In this document: in pieces, positions 55,188 to 64,000 of the stretch
Layout of the letters: every line of letters starts with the position of its first letter
Numbering within the stretch: the first letter of the stretch is position 1
Source of the DNA: Chloroflexota bacterium
GTDB taxonomy: Bacteria; Chloroflexota; UBA11872; VXNJ01
Direction of reading: 5' to 3'
DNA length: 64,000 nucleotides
Assembly (NCBI GenBank): GCA_026707405.1
Contig: JAPOWW010000004.1
Span: forward strand, 1-64,000
The notes under the pieces: generated by a model
Seen by the model: only the letters and a program-made list of their open reading frames with translations
Databases searched by the model: none
Told to the model about the DNA's origin: nothing
Position numbers and translations under genes: made by a program

Positions 55188-58100
55188 ATGCCGATCGCTC
55201 AATCGGCTGGTAAGCGTATTCCGGTTCTAGCGGCGATTGTCTCGACCGCTCTTCTGTTGGTGCTCGTCGCGCTCATAGCCGAGAACGCGCAGGCTATCGG
55301 CCTAGCCGGGCAATGGGTGAGCATGGGGGAAATCCCGGCCGGCCGCGCGACGGCGGCGCAGGCGACACCGTTCTACGCGTCCAGCAGAAATGTCTTTTTT
55401 GCATCCGATACGGGCGGCGTTTACCGGAGCATTGACGGCGGTGACACGTTCCAGGAGCGAAACTCAGGATTGCTCGATCAGCGAGTAACGAACCTTGCGG
55501 TTTCTCCGCGCTTCGAATTCGACCTGCTGTTGTTTGCGTCGACTCCGACGGGACTCTTCAGAAGCGGTGACGGGGCGGCGAACTGGTCGAGGGCTACCTC
55601 GGGTCTGCCCGACAGCGGCGTGACCGGCGTCGCGTTCGCGCCCGCCTTCGAGGCCAACCAGACGGTGTTCGCGGCTACTGACGGGTTCGGCGTCTACAGG
55701 TCGAACGATGCCGGGACCACGTGGAACTCCCTGTCGAGCAGCGGTCTCACGCGCACCGATCTGAAGGGGATTCAGGTTGCTCCTGGCGCCGGGGGCCACT
55801 TGACGATGGTAGTTTGGACTGACTCCCACGTCTTTCGAAGCCGAGACTCAGGTAGCACCTGGAAAGAAAGGAACTCGGGGCTGCCTGGAGGCCGGAGCAT
55901 ACGATTCATCGCCCTGGGACCGAAGTTCGACGCCGACGGACTGGCCCTCTTGGGGACGAAGGGACACGGCATCTACCGAACCAAGAACAGGGGAGACAAC
56001 TGGTCTTCCGCCGGCCTTTCGGGCAAGGGGGCGGTTGAGGCGGTTATTTTTGCTCCCGCCTTTGGGGCGGACGGCGGGATTCTTGTTTATGCGGGAACGA
56101 CCGAGGGCGGATTTTTTAGGTCCACAGATCGCGGACGGTCCTGGAAGGAATCCAATAAGGGGCTGCCTCGGAATAGCATTGCGTCGATCAGCATCTCCAA
56201 TGACTTTCGGTCCGACGAGACCCTGTTCGCCGGGGGAGCCCACGGCGGACTCTTTCGGTCCACCAATGCTGGCGACACGTGGGCGGCGATCGGATCCGGC
56301 ATCGTTACCGCCAGAGTTGCAGCGCTGGGGTTTTCAAACAACTACCGCTCGGACCGCACGTTGTTCATAGGAACCCAGAGCGGGCTGCTAAAGTCCGAAG
56401 ATCACGGGGTCACATGGTCCAACATCACCTGGAACCTGCCCGACCGTCGTATTCAAACGATGGCGGTTTCGCCAAGCTACGCTGACGAACGGGCCATTTT
56501 CGTCGGGCTGCATGGGGACGGTGTACATAGGACCTTCAGGGAAGCCGGGAACGCGTGGGTGAAGCAGGATGCCGGACTGAAAGGCAGCCGGCTCGAAGCC
56601 AACCCACTGACTGTGGCGACCTCTCCGGCCTTCCATAACACCAGGGGGGACCTGACCGTCTTCGTGGGAGGCTCCGGCGGCGTGGCCCGGTCGGAGCTGG
56701 CCGGAACTGCGTGGGTTCACGTGCTAGGCGTCGCGCCGGGGGCAGCCATATCGTCGATCGCTCCTTCGCCCGCCTATGACTCCGACGGCACGGTCTTTGC
56801 CGCGAGCCGGGGTTCCGGTGTTTTCAAGAGCATGACGCGGGGACAGTCGTGGGATCTTGTGAATAACGGGCTTGGGAACCTGATGGTCCATCAACTCGCT
56901 ATTTCTCCTTCATTCACTTCAGACAGGACGGTGCTCGCGGCGACCGATGGCGGCGTCTTCATAACGAGGGATGGAGGTCAAGTCTGGAGCGCAACGTCTG
57001 TAACTCAGGCGGTGTCGACGGTGGCGTTTGCGCCGGATTTCCCAGCCAGCCGGGCCGCGTTCACGTCTTCGGCGGGACAAGGCGGTGTAGTTATGCAGTC
57101 GGTTGACGGCGGCGTGAACTGGCATCCGATTACGAACGGCTTGCCCAACGCCGAGATCCTCGTGCTTGGGGTATCGCCGGATTTTGCCAATGATAAGAAT
57201 GTCTTCGTTGGTACGGACCGGTACGGACTGTGGGTGTACTGGGCTACTGGCGGCATTACCGGCCCGGTCACGACGCCTGTTGTTACAACGCCTGTAACGG
57301 AAACTCCCGTTCCGCCAACACGGCCTGTGACGGTCGTGCCTTCGAGCATCGGCGCCGCAACGGTGGTGTCGAATCTCTATGTGGTCGACCCGTCGGGCGC
57401 GAACGCGGATCTTAGACATAATGTCCCGAATCTAGCGGTCGTCGTTGATGGGCAAACCCTGGTAGCCGAGTTTAAGCGGCATTACGAGAGCACAGGCGGG
57501 ATCGAGCGGTGGGGACTGCCAATTTCGGAGGTCTTTGAGGAGACCAGCGGCTCCCTGACCCAGTATTACCAACGCGGGGTAGTCGATTTCCATAAACGTC
57601 TTGACCTGGGTGGAACGTGGGTGACGGAAAGGCGTTTGACCTGGGACTACATGGGAGGGGGAGCCGGTGGAAGCGTGGACATGGGCGTCGAACCGCATAT
57701 AACCAATCCTCATGAAGGCCAGCCCTTAGGGCCTTGGGGGCACAAGGTCTCGGACTTTGACATAAGCGGACAGTTCGTTGGATTCAGGCAGTTCTTTGAC
57801 CGCTTTGGGGGAACCCATAGCTTTGGGTATCCTAAGACCGATGCACGCGCGGACATTGGCGCTCCTGGCATGCTGCTCGCCAGAGGTGCATCTTTGGGGC
57901 GAGTTCGGCAGTATTATCAAGCTGCGATTATGGAGTTTTTCCCCGACAATCCCGAAGGATATAAGGTGCAGTTGACGCTTTTGGGAGACTTCTTGCGTGA
58001 CTTAACCTATCCCAACGAATCTTGGCGGAATCTCGCACCGTTTTCGGCTGCACAGGAGTTTGCCGCAGGATCGACTGTAGGAATCGTGGCAGTCAGGTAG
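55188..58100 (+). CDS. exported Asp-box (BNR/sortilin-like) beta-propeller protein with C-terminal GxP-repeat domain
   Basis: N-terminal signal/TM segment; many S-x-D-x-G-x-T-W motifs (SNDAGTTWNS, SRDSGSTWKE, STDRGRSWKE, STNAGDTWAA); T/P/V linker; C-terminal GGIERWGLPISEVFEE / FGGTHSFGYPKTDA. Confidence 0.9.
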   Translation: MPIAQSAGKRIPVLAAIVSTALLLVLVALIAENAQAIGLAGQWVSMGEIPAGRATAAQATPFYASSRNVFFASDTGGVYRSIDGGDTFQERNSGLLDQRVTNLAVSPRFEFDLLLFASTPTGLFRSGDGAANWSRATSGLPDSGVTGVAFAPAFEANQTVFAATDGFGVYRSNDAGTTWNSLSSSGLTRTDLKGIQVAPGAGGHLTMVVWTDSHVFRSRDSGSTWKERNSGLPGGRSIRFIALGPKFDADGLALLGTKGHGIYRTKNRGDNWSSAGLSGKGAVEAVIFAPAFGADGGILVYAGTTEGGFFRSTDRGRSWKESNKGLPRNSIASISISNDFRSDETLFAGGAHGGLFRSTNAGDTWAAIGSGIVTARVAALGFSNNYRSDRTLFIGTQSGLLKSEDHGVTWSNITWNLPDRRIQTMAVSPSYADERAIFVGLHGDGVHRTFREAGNAWVKQDAGLKGSRLEANPLTVATSPAFHNTRGDLTVFVGGSGGVARSELAGTAWVHVLGVAPGAAISSIAPSPAYDSDGTVFAASRGSGVFKSMTRGQSWDLVNNGLGNLMVHQLAISPSFTSDRTVLAATDGGVFITRDGGQVWSATSVTQAVSTVAFAPDFPASRAAFTSSAGQGGVVMQSVDGGVNWHPITNGLPNAEILVLGVSPDFANDKNVFVGTDRYGLWVYWATGGITGPVTTPVVTTPVTETPVPPTRPVTVVPSSIGAATVVSNLYVVDPSGANADLRHNVPNLAVVVDGQTLVAEFKRHYESTGGIERWGLPISEVFEETSGSLTQYYQRGVVDFHKRLDLGGTWVTERRLTWDYMGGGAGGSVDMGVEPHITNPHEGQPLGPWGHKVSDFDISGQFVGFRQFFDRFGGTHSFGYPKTDARADIGAPGMLLARGASLGRVRQYYQAAIMEFFPDNPEGYKVQLTLLGDFLRDLTYPNESWRNLAPFSAAQEFAAGSTVGIVAVR

Positions 58101-58175
58101 AAGTTGAACAATCGTCTCCCGGATCGTGCAAGGATGCGCAGCACCGGTTGGGCAGATCGGTAGTGGAGTAAAGCT

Positions 58176-60203
58176 ATGAGGATAGTGAGACTGAAGGCAG
58201 TTCGTCTGGTCGCGACCCTTGTGGCCATGATCGGGCTCTGTGGCACGCTGGCCGCGCCCGCGGGCGCAATCGGCGTTGAGGGACAGTGGGTACCGGTAGC
58301 CGGTCCTCCCGGCGCAGCGCCGACCAGCATCGTTCCTTCACCCATCTATCTGTACGACTCGACGGTGTTTGTATCAACAAATTCGGCGGGCGTATTCAGG
58401 AGCAGCAACGGTGGAGGATCATTTACGCGGCTAAACAACGGCTTGACCAACCTGGCGGTGAACGACATGGCAGTCTCGCCCAAAGTCTGGGTGGACGGGA
58501 TCATGTTGGCCGCCACTCCGTCGGGTCTCTTCAGGACTACCGATACTGGACTAAATTGGTCTGTCGTCGGCAGTGACCTGGGGACCGGCAATGTGCAAAG
58601 TGTGGCGATGTCGGCGAACTTCGAGAAGGACCAGAACGCCTACGCGGCAGTCTACGGAAGCGGAATCTACCGATCTCAGGACGGCGGAGTGACGTGGGTG
58701 AATACGGGAGTGGCGGGTATAGGTGATCTCGCGATTAGCGGAGTGAGAGTGTCGCCGGCCGGCCCTAAAGAAGTGTTCGCGTGGACGAGAACCAAGATCT
58801 TCAGGAGTATCAATTACGGAAAGAGCTGGACGAGAGTATCAAAGGGGCTCCCGGACGGCGCGAGCGCGCAGTTCTTGAGCGTCAATTTGACACCCGATTA
58901 CCGCAATTCGAAGACTCTGTTCCTGGCTACGGCTCACAAGGGAATGTACAAATCCACTGACTCCGGCTTGAACTGGACCGGTGCGGGGCTGACTGACTTG
59001 GGGCGAATCAACGGGATTGCCTTCTCACCCAACTACGGTCAGGACGAAAAAGTGTTTGTTGCAACCCAACTCGGCGGGATATTCAAGTCGGTTGACCGCG
59101 GCGTGAACTGGAATGACATAAACGTAGATCTCGCTGGTCTCGATTTTTCCGTCGTTGCTCTTACGCATGGTTTCCTGGATAACGAGACGTTGTTTACCGC
59201 GAGCCATACAGGAATCCTTTACAAGACCACGAACACAGGTGCTGACTGGTTCAAGATCAGCGGCGTGGCCAGTGCCCAAATTGCGGGATTTGGTTTTTCT
59301 TCCAATTATGGCACTGACGTGACTCTGGTGAGCGCGACACGCAGCGGCGTTTTCCGGTCGGACGACGGGGGCTGGAGATGGACATCCATTACGACAGACT
59401 TGCCGAACACAGATTTTGAAGCCTTTGCGGTATCGCCCAATTATCCGGCAGACGGAACCATCGTTACGATGCTTGGCGACGCGGGCATTTATCGGACGTT
59501 CAATAGCGGGGAGTGGTGGGTGCAGCAAAACCAGGGAACGACATCAGTACTTCGCGCTATTCCGCGAACCATAGCGTTCTCGCCGAACTACGCTAACGAT
59601 AACCTTGTGCTGGCGGGCGGCGGGTCGGGCGCCTTCAGGTCGATCGACGGCGGGGCCACCTGGGTCGAGGCTAACGAGGGCAGTACGTATACCGACGTGG
59701 CCTCGTTCGGTTTCTCACCCGCAATCGCTGCGGACGGAGTAGTGTTTGCCGGTACCGCGGGCGGCGGGCTGTTCAAGTCTGTCGACGCCGGTCAGTCGTG
59801 GACGCAGTCCAGCTCCGGCGTAACCAACGGAATGATCAACGCCGTAGCCGTTTCGCCGTCGTTCGCAACTGACCGTACGGTGCTCATAGCTACCGCGGGC
59901 GGCATATTCAAGTCGACCGACGGAGGAGCGACGTGGACTGGCGTCCACTCGGGCAATTTCATCGGACTGGCGCTGTCGCCTGACTTTGGATCGGACCGCT
60001 TCGCGTTTGCGATAACCGAGGGGCCCGGAGGAAGAGTCTTCGGCTCTTCGGATTGGGGCGACACATGGTCGGAACTTGGGAGCGGCTTGGCGTCGGACAT
60101 GCCAACGATGGTCGCCGTTTCGCCCGCCTACAGTAACGACCAAAACGTGTTCGTCGGCACGTCGAACTACGGGTTGTGGGTGTTCAAAGGTACACCCTCC
60201 TGA
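58176..60203 (+). CDS. exported Asp-box (BNR) beta-propeller protein, paralogue of 55188-58100
   Basis: Signal peptide ending ...APAGAIGVEGQWVPVAG; repeats STDSGLNWTG, SVDRGVNWND, SIDGGATWVE, SVDAGQSWTQ, STDGGATWTG. Confidence 0.92.
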   Translation: MRIVRLKAVRLVATLVAMIGLCGTLAAPAGAIGVEGQWVPVAGPPGAAPTSIVPSPIYLYDSTVFVSTNSAGVFRSSNGGGSFTRLNNGLTNLAVNDMAVSPKVWVDGIMLAATPSGLFRTTDTGLNWSVVGSDLGTGNVQSVAMSANFEKDQNAYAAVYGSGIYRSQDGGVTWVNTGVAGIGDLAISGVRVSPAGPKEVFAWTRTKIFRSINYGKSWTRVSKGLPDGASAQFLSVNLTPDYRNSKTLFLATAHKGMYKSTDSGLNWTGAGLTDLGRINGIAFSPNYGQDEKVFVATQLGGIFKSVDRGVNWNDINVDLAGLDFSVVALTHGFLDNETLFTASHTGILYKTTNTGADWFKISGVASAQIAGFGFSSNYGTDVTLVSATRSGVFRSDDGGWRWTSITTDLPNTDFEAFAVSPNYPADGTIVTMLGDAGIYRTFNSGEWWVQQNQGTTSVLRAIPRTIAFSPNYANDNLVLAGGGSGAFRSIDGGATWVEANEGSTYTDVASFGFSPAIAADGVVFAGTAGGGLFKSVDAGQSWTQSSSGVTNGMINAVAVSPSFATDRTVLIATAGGIFKSTDGGATWTGVHSGNFIGLALSPDFGSDRFAFAITEGPGGRVFGSSDWGDTWSELGSGLASDMPTMVAVSPAYSNDQNVFVGTSNYGLWVFKGTPS

Positions 60204-60587
60204 GGCCGTGAGGCATTCGCTGTAGACGCGCTTTCTGCGCATTCCGGTGTCTCAGCCAGAGCCAGATAGGATCGATATCGATGCCGCCGCCAGTGTTTCA
60301 TCGTAAATTGCTTGAAGAAGCGCACTTTCCCGCGTGAGTGATGGACTCAAGGGGCGCGGTCGAAGACACGATATGGGCCGTTACATACTCTGGCAGTTAT
60401 TCGTCCGCTATGCGAGGGGTGGCGCTCCAAAACCACCGTCTTGCATATCGAGGGTGCGGCGTTGGAGGTGAGACACTAGATGGCAACGCCTTGGTCGGCG
60501 CGGACGCGTGTAGAATCGATCTAACGGTCGCGGCTCTGTGATCTCGACTGGGAATGCCTACTTGAACTCGTATAACTGTCCACGCGT

Positions 60588-61655
60588 TTGTTTGAAATGT
60601 TTGCACTAAGCCTAAGAAGCACGAAATTCGCGTTTGCCCAAGCCGCTGGTCGCGGAGGTGGAGCAGGAGACGCGATAGTCAAGGCCAACACCGACTTGTT
60701 CCACCCGCCGACCGAGGAGGAAATCAGAGAACGGGACCTTTCGCAAGACGCGGCCATAGCACTCTCGGTGGCTGCGCTGATCCTGGTGGGAGCCGACATC
60801 CTGTGGGCACTGCTGGGGCTCACCATTTTGGGAGAATTCCCCTGGATGATTCTGGCCTTCCTGGCGGCAGACCTCGGTCTCGTATGGATGTCGCGGTCTC
60901 CGAGTTTACGCACTCGGGTTCTAACGATCGGGCGGGGGGTTGCCGGAATCGCCTGGTTCACGGTTGCAGTAATCGTCTTCGGGGATCCGGTCGCTTTCCC
61001 TGTTGGGCAGGGGCTTCTCCTATTGTCCATCCTGGTTCTGCTCTTGGGCCGGGGAGGCGAAGGAAAGGTAGTTACCGGGATTGTCGTAGCGGTGATTTCG
61101 GTAGGATTGACGTTTTCGCTGGCGTTTGCCCAGAAGCAAACTGAGATCAACGATCGAAACCGGGGCATCGCGGAGGTATACGAACTTGCGACCGTGGGGC
61201 GCATAGGCGACGCAGTAGATGCCATGGACTTGCTGCTGGAGCAATATCCCGACGATGCTTGGGTTCACATGAATGCCGCAGAACTGTTTGCCGCTGACGC
61301 GATTCGGGACTTGAATAGAGCCGTGCTTCTTGCGAATCGAGCGGTCGAGCTAGCATCGGACGAACTGAAGGCGCGTGCATACCTCGTGCTGGCGCTCGTA
61401 CAAGAGAAGAGAGGCGAGTTCGCCAAGGCAATCGAAAGCGCGTCGAACGCCGTCGAGGTCAATGACAAGGATCCGCTGACATACTGGATTCGCAGCGGCT
61501 TCTACCTGGCCACCGAGCGCCGCGTGGAGGCTATGGAAGACTTGCGCAAGGTCGAAGAGTTGGTGCCCGGCACCGATCTGGCACAGAGGGCTCGCCTTGC
61601 GCGTTTGCAATTACAGGGCGACAGCCCGGTTCGGATAACTGCTCCCGACAACTAG
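60588..61655 (+). CDS. TPR-repeat membrane protein
   Basis: About 5 TM segments, then helical repeats (AEVYELATVGRIGDAVDAMDLLLEQYPDDAWVHMNAAELF...). Confidence 0.78.
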   Translation: MFEMFALSLRSTKFAFAQAAGRGGGAGDAIVKANTDLFHPPTEEEIRERDLSQDAAIALSVAALILVGADILWALLGLTILGEFPWMILAFLAADLGLVWMSRSPSLRTRVLTIGRGVAGIAWFTVAVIVFGDPVAFPVGQGLLLLSILVLLLGRGGEGKVVTGIVVAVISVGLTFSLAFAQKQTEINDRNRGIAEVYELATVGRIGDAVDAMDLLLEQYPDDAWVHMNAAELFAADAIRDLNRAVLLANRAVELASDELKARAYLVLALVQEKRGEFAKAIESASNAVEVNDKDPLTYWIRSGFYLATERRVEAMEDLRKVEELVPGTDLAQRARLARLQLQGDSPVRITAPDN

Positions 61656-61895
61656 CAAACCGGCGTCAAGGCAGACCGGGGTGGCGCTTTGGCCAAACGT
61701 AATTTACGAGACGGCCGGGGACTTGAGTGGTGGTTTCTGAACTGTTCGTCACGGCGGCCTCCCGAGGGGTTCGATGTCCGACGTGCCTGTCCCTTTTCGG
61801 TCATTGGCACCGTGGAGGCTCTTTGACCGAAGATATTCTTATCTTGCGGTGAATATGCGCCTAGAGATTCTGAAATTATTTGAAGAGCGTCGCTA

Positions 61896-62522
61896 GTGCC
61901 TGAACCGAGACTCTCCAAGCGTGCTCGGCGAAGGATGGCCAAGGAACGCCGTCGTGCGCAACGACGGAGCGCCGCGCGGCGAAAGTGGCTGCTTCGAGTG
62001 ATTGCACTGGGCATTGTGGCCGGCGGAATTGCGGCGGCGGTGACTTTCGCGATCAGCCAGGTACCCGCCGAGACGGCAGAAGTGGCGCAAACAGTATCGC
62101 AAAGATATCCGGTCGAAGATGAAGGCCGGGACCAGGTCCCGGCGGGCACGCGCATCAGCTATAGACATACGCCGCCATCGTCCGGCCGCCATTACGTCGC
62201 CCAAGCTCGATATGGCGTCTACTCGACCGAGGTCCCGGTTGGCGCGTGGGTGCACAATCTGGAGCACGGCGCCATCGTTCTGTTGTTCAAGTGTGATGAC
62301 GACTGCGAGGCGAAAGCGGCGGAGATCGAACCAATTTACGAAAGCCTCCCAGTGGGCGCATTTGGCGAGGTCAAGCTGTTAGCGGCCCCGTATGAAGACG
62401 CACCCACGAGTTACACACTGTTAGCTTGGGGCTGGCAGGAGGACCTGGACTCGCTTGATGCCGCCCGGGTTGAGCGGTTCTACCGGGACCTCGTTGACAA
62501 GGGGCCGGAGAACGCGCCCTAG
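61896..62522 (+). CDS. DUF3105 domain-containing membrane-anchored protein
   Basis: TM anchor plus YRHTPPSSGRHYVAQARYGVYSTEVPVGAWVHNLEHGAIVLLFKCDDDC. Confidence 0.88.
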   Translation: MPEPRLSKRARRRMAKERRRAQRRSAARRKWLLRVIALGIVAGGIAAAVTFAISQVPAETAEVAQTVSQRYPVEDEGRDQVPAGTRISYRHTPPSSGRHYVAQARYGVYSTEVPVGAWVHNLEHGAIVLLFKCDDDCEAKAAEIEPIYESLPVGAFGEVKLLAAPYEDAPTSYTLLAWGWQEDLDSLDAARVERFYRDLVDKGPENAP

Positions 62523-62552
62523 TCTCTAGCTCGGGTCCGGCTGTGCTTTGAT

Positions 62553-63833
62553 CTAGCGTTCCTCTATCGGCACAAACGACCGGTCGGTCGGACCGACATA
62601 TATCTGCCGTGGACGGCCGATCTTGAAGTCCGCATCCTGGTGCATCTCTTTCCAGTGAGCGATCCAGCCCGGCAATCTGCCAATGGCGAAAATGACCGTG
62701 AACATGTTCTCGGGTATCCCTATCGCGTTCATGATGACGCCTGAGTAAAAGTCCACGTTCGGGTATAGCCGCCGCGAAATGAAATATTCGTCGCTCAACG
62801 CTATTTCTTCGAGGTCCATCGCTATGTCGAGAAGCCTGCTGGTGACTCCCAGCTCCGCTATCACTTCGTGGCAAGTGTTCTTGAGGATGCCGGCGCGGGG
62901 GTCGTGGGACTTGTAAACGGCGTGTCCGAAGCCCATGAGCCGAGTCCCGGTAGATCGATCTTTGGCCCTATTGACGAAGTCTTGGGCGCTGCCCTCGCCA
63001 GCCTCGATGCTCTCGAGCATCTCGATAACCTTCTGGTTGGCGCCGCCGTGCAGCGGTCCCCATAGAGCGTTGATTCCGGCCGAGATAGATGCGAAGGCGT
63101 TAGCCAGCGAGCTGCCCACCAGGCGAACCGTCGAGGTGGAGCAGTTCTGCTCGTGGTCGGCGTGAAGTATGAAGATCAGATCGAGCGCCCGCGCCACCAC
63201 GTCGTTGACGACGTACTCCTCGGCGGGCGTGGCGAACATCATTCGCAGGAAGTTTGAAGCATAGTCCAGGCTGTTGTTCGGATAGATCGGGGGCTGACCT
63301 ATGGCGTGCTTGTAAGAAAGCGACGCGATCGTGGGCAGCTTGGCCAAAAGGCGAATTATCGCCGCGTCCACCTGGTTGGGAGTTCTGGGATCGAGAAATT
63401 CGGGATAGAACGCGGAGAGCGCGGAGACGACAGCCGAACAGACGGCCATTGGGTGAGCCTGCTGGGGAAATCCTTCGTAAAACCGATACAGTTGCTCGTG
63501 CAGCATCGTGTGGCGGGTGATCCTGCCGACGAAGCTGTCCAGCTCCGATTTGGTTGGCAAGTCTCCGTTGATGAGGAGGTAAGCGGTCTCCAGGAAACTG
63601 GACTGCTCTGCCAGCTCCTGGATGGGGATACCCCGGTGCTTGAGGATTCCCTGTTCGCCGTCGATGAACGTAATGGCGCTCCTGGCGGCCGCGGTGTTCG
63701 AGTAACCCGGGTCTATGGTTACGAAACCGGTTTGTGCCCGAAGCTTGGTTACATCGACCGCAAGCTCGCCTTCGCTCCCCTCTACGATGGCAAGGTCGAG
63801 ATCAGTGCCGTTCAGTGAAATTCGCGCGCTCAT
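62553..63833 (-). CDS. gltA: citrate synthase
   Basis: TFIDGEQGILKHRGIPIQELAEQSSFLETAYLLINGDLPT, HADHEQNCSTSTVRLVGSS, INALWGPLHGGANQKVIEML, RLMGFGHAVYKSHDPRA. Confidence 0.96.
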   Translation of the reverse strand: MSARISLNGTDLDLAIVEGSEGELAVDVTKLRAQTGFVTIDPGYSNTAAARSAITFIDGEQGILKHRGIPIQELAEQSSFLETAYLLINGDLPTKSELDSFVGRITRHTMLHEQLYRFYEGFPQQAHPMAVCSAVVSALSAFYPEFLDPRTPNQVDAAIIRLLAKLPTIASLSYKHAIGQPPIYPNNSLDYASNFLRMMFATPAEEYVVNDVVARALDLIFILHADHEQNCSTSTVRLVGSSLANAFASISAGINALWGPLHGGANQKVIEMLESIEAGEGSAQDFVNRAKDRSTGTRLMGFGHAVYKSHDPRAGILKNTCHEVIAELGVTSRLLDIAMDLEEIALSDEYFISRRLYPNVDFYSGVIMNAIGIPENMFTVIFAIGRLPGWIAHWKEMHQDADFKIGRPRQIYVGPTDRSFVPIEER

Positions 63834-64000
63834 CGTCACTCCCACGGCTCTTCATAGAGCCCACTTTAGATCGCCAGTTTGCGCCCCATCGGGCTGGGCA
63901 ACTTGCCATTGACAAACTTGCACGGCGCAACTCGTTTCCGGACGTGCCGGCGCTCACGGCGCCTGATCGTCACAGCGACCACCCTCATTCTGGAATCAAG

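Noticed and set aside
60204-60587. Intergenic ORF 60338-60541
   Set aside because: 67 aa, no family resemblance; likely non-coding spacer.

Overview
High-GC bacterial chromosomal window of about 64 kb; gene content and style suggest a Chloroflexota-like metagenomic genome (inference only). It is densely coding, with about 53 supported CDS. No rRNA, tRNA or CRISPR array was recognised.

Main blocks, in order:
- A sugar-type ABC importer (solute-binding lipoprotein plus two permeases) with two paralogous amidohydrolases flanking an enolase-superfamily dehydratase.
- A polysaccharide deacetylase and aroC.
- A tightly overlapped minus-strand defence operon (about 9.7-20.2 kb): hsdM / AbiEi-like / AbiEii-like / 162-aa putative membrane protein / hsdS / XRE-ImmA/IrrE / DUF4411 (PIN-like) / hsdR.
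- An orphan AAA ATPase, then rpmI-rplT-pheS-pheT.
- A higBA toxin-antitoxin pair.
- A sufCBD-Rieske-sufS-sufU operon, then bioY, mscS, vanZ and an ankyrin lipoprotein.
- Assorted dehydrogenases, amidohydrolases and MFS transporters.
- A SAM-I (S-box) riboswitch with terminator upstream of threonine synthase plus a MoaD/ThiS protein ending in Gly-Gly.
- Two paralogous exported Asp-box (BNR) beta-propeller proteins, a TPR membrane protein, a DUF3105 protein and citrate synthase.

The two most interesting signals are (1) the type I RM operon with two nested toxin-antitoxin-like modules and an uncharacterised membrane protein, and (2) the SAM riboswitch controlling thrC-moaD, which hints at a sulfur-carrier-dependent methionine/homocysteine route.
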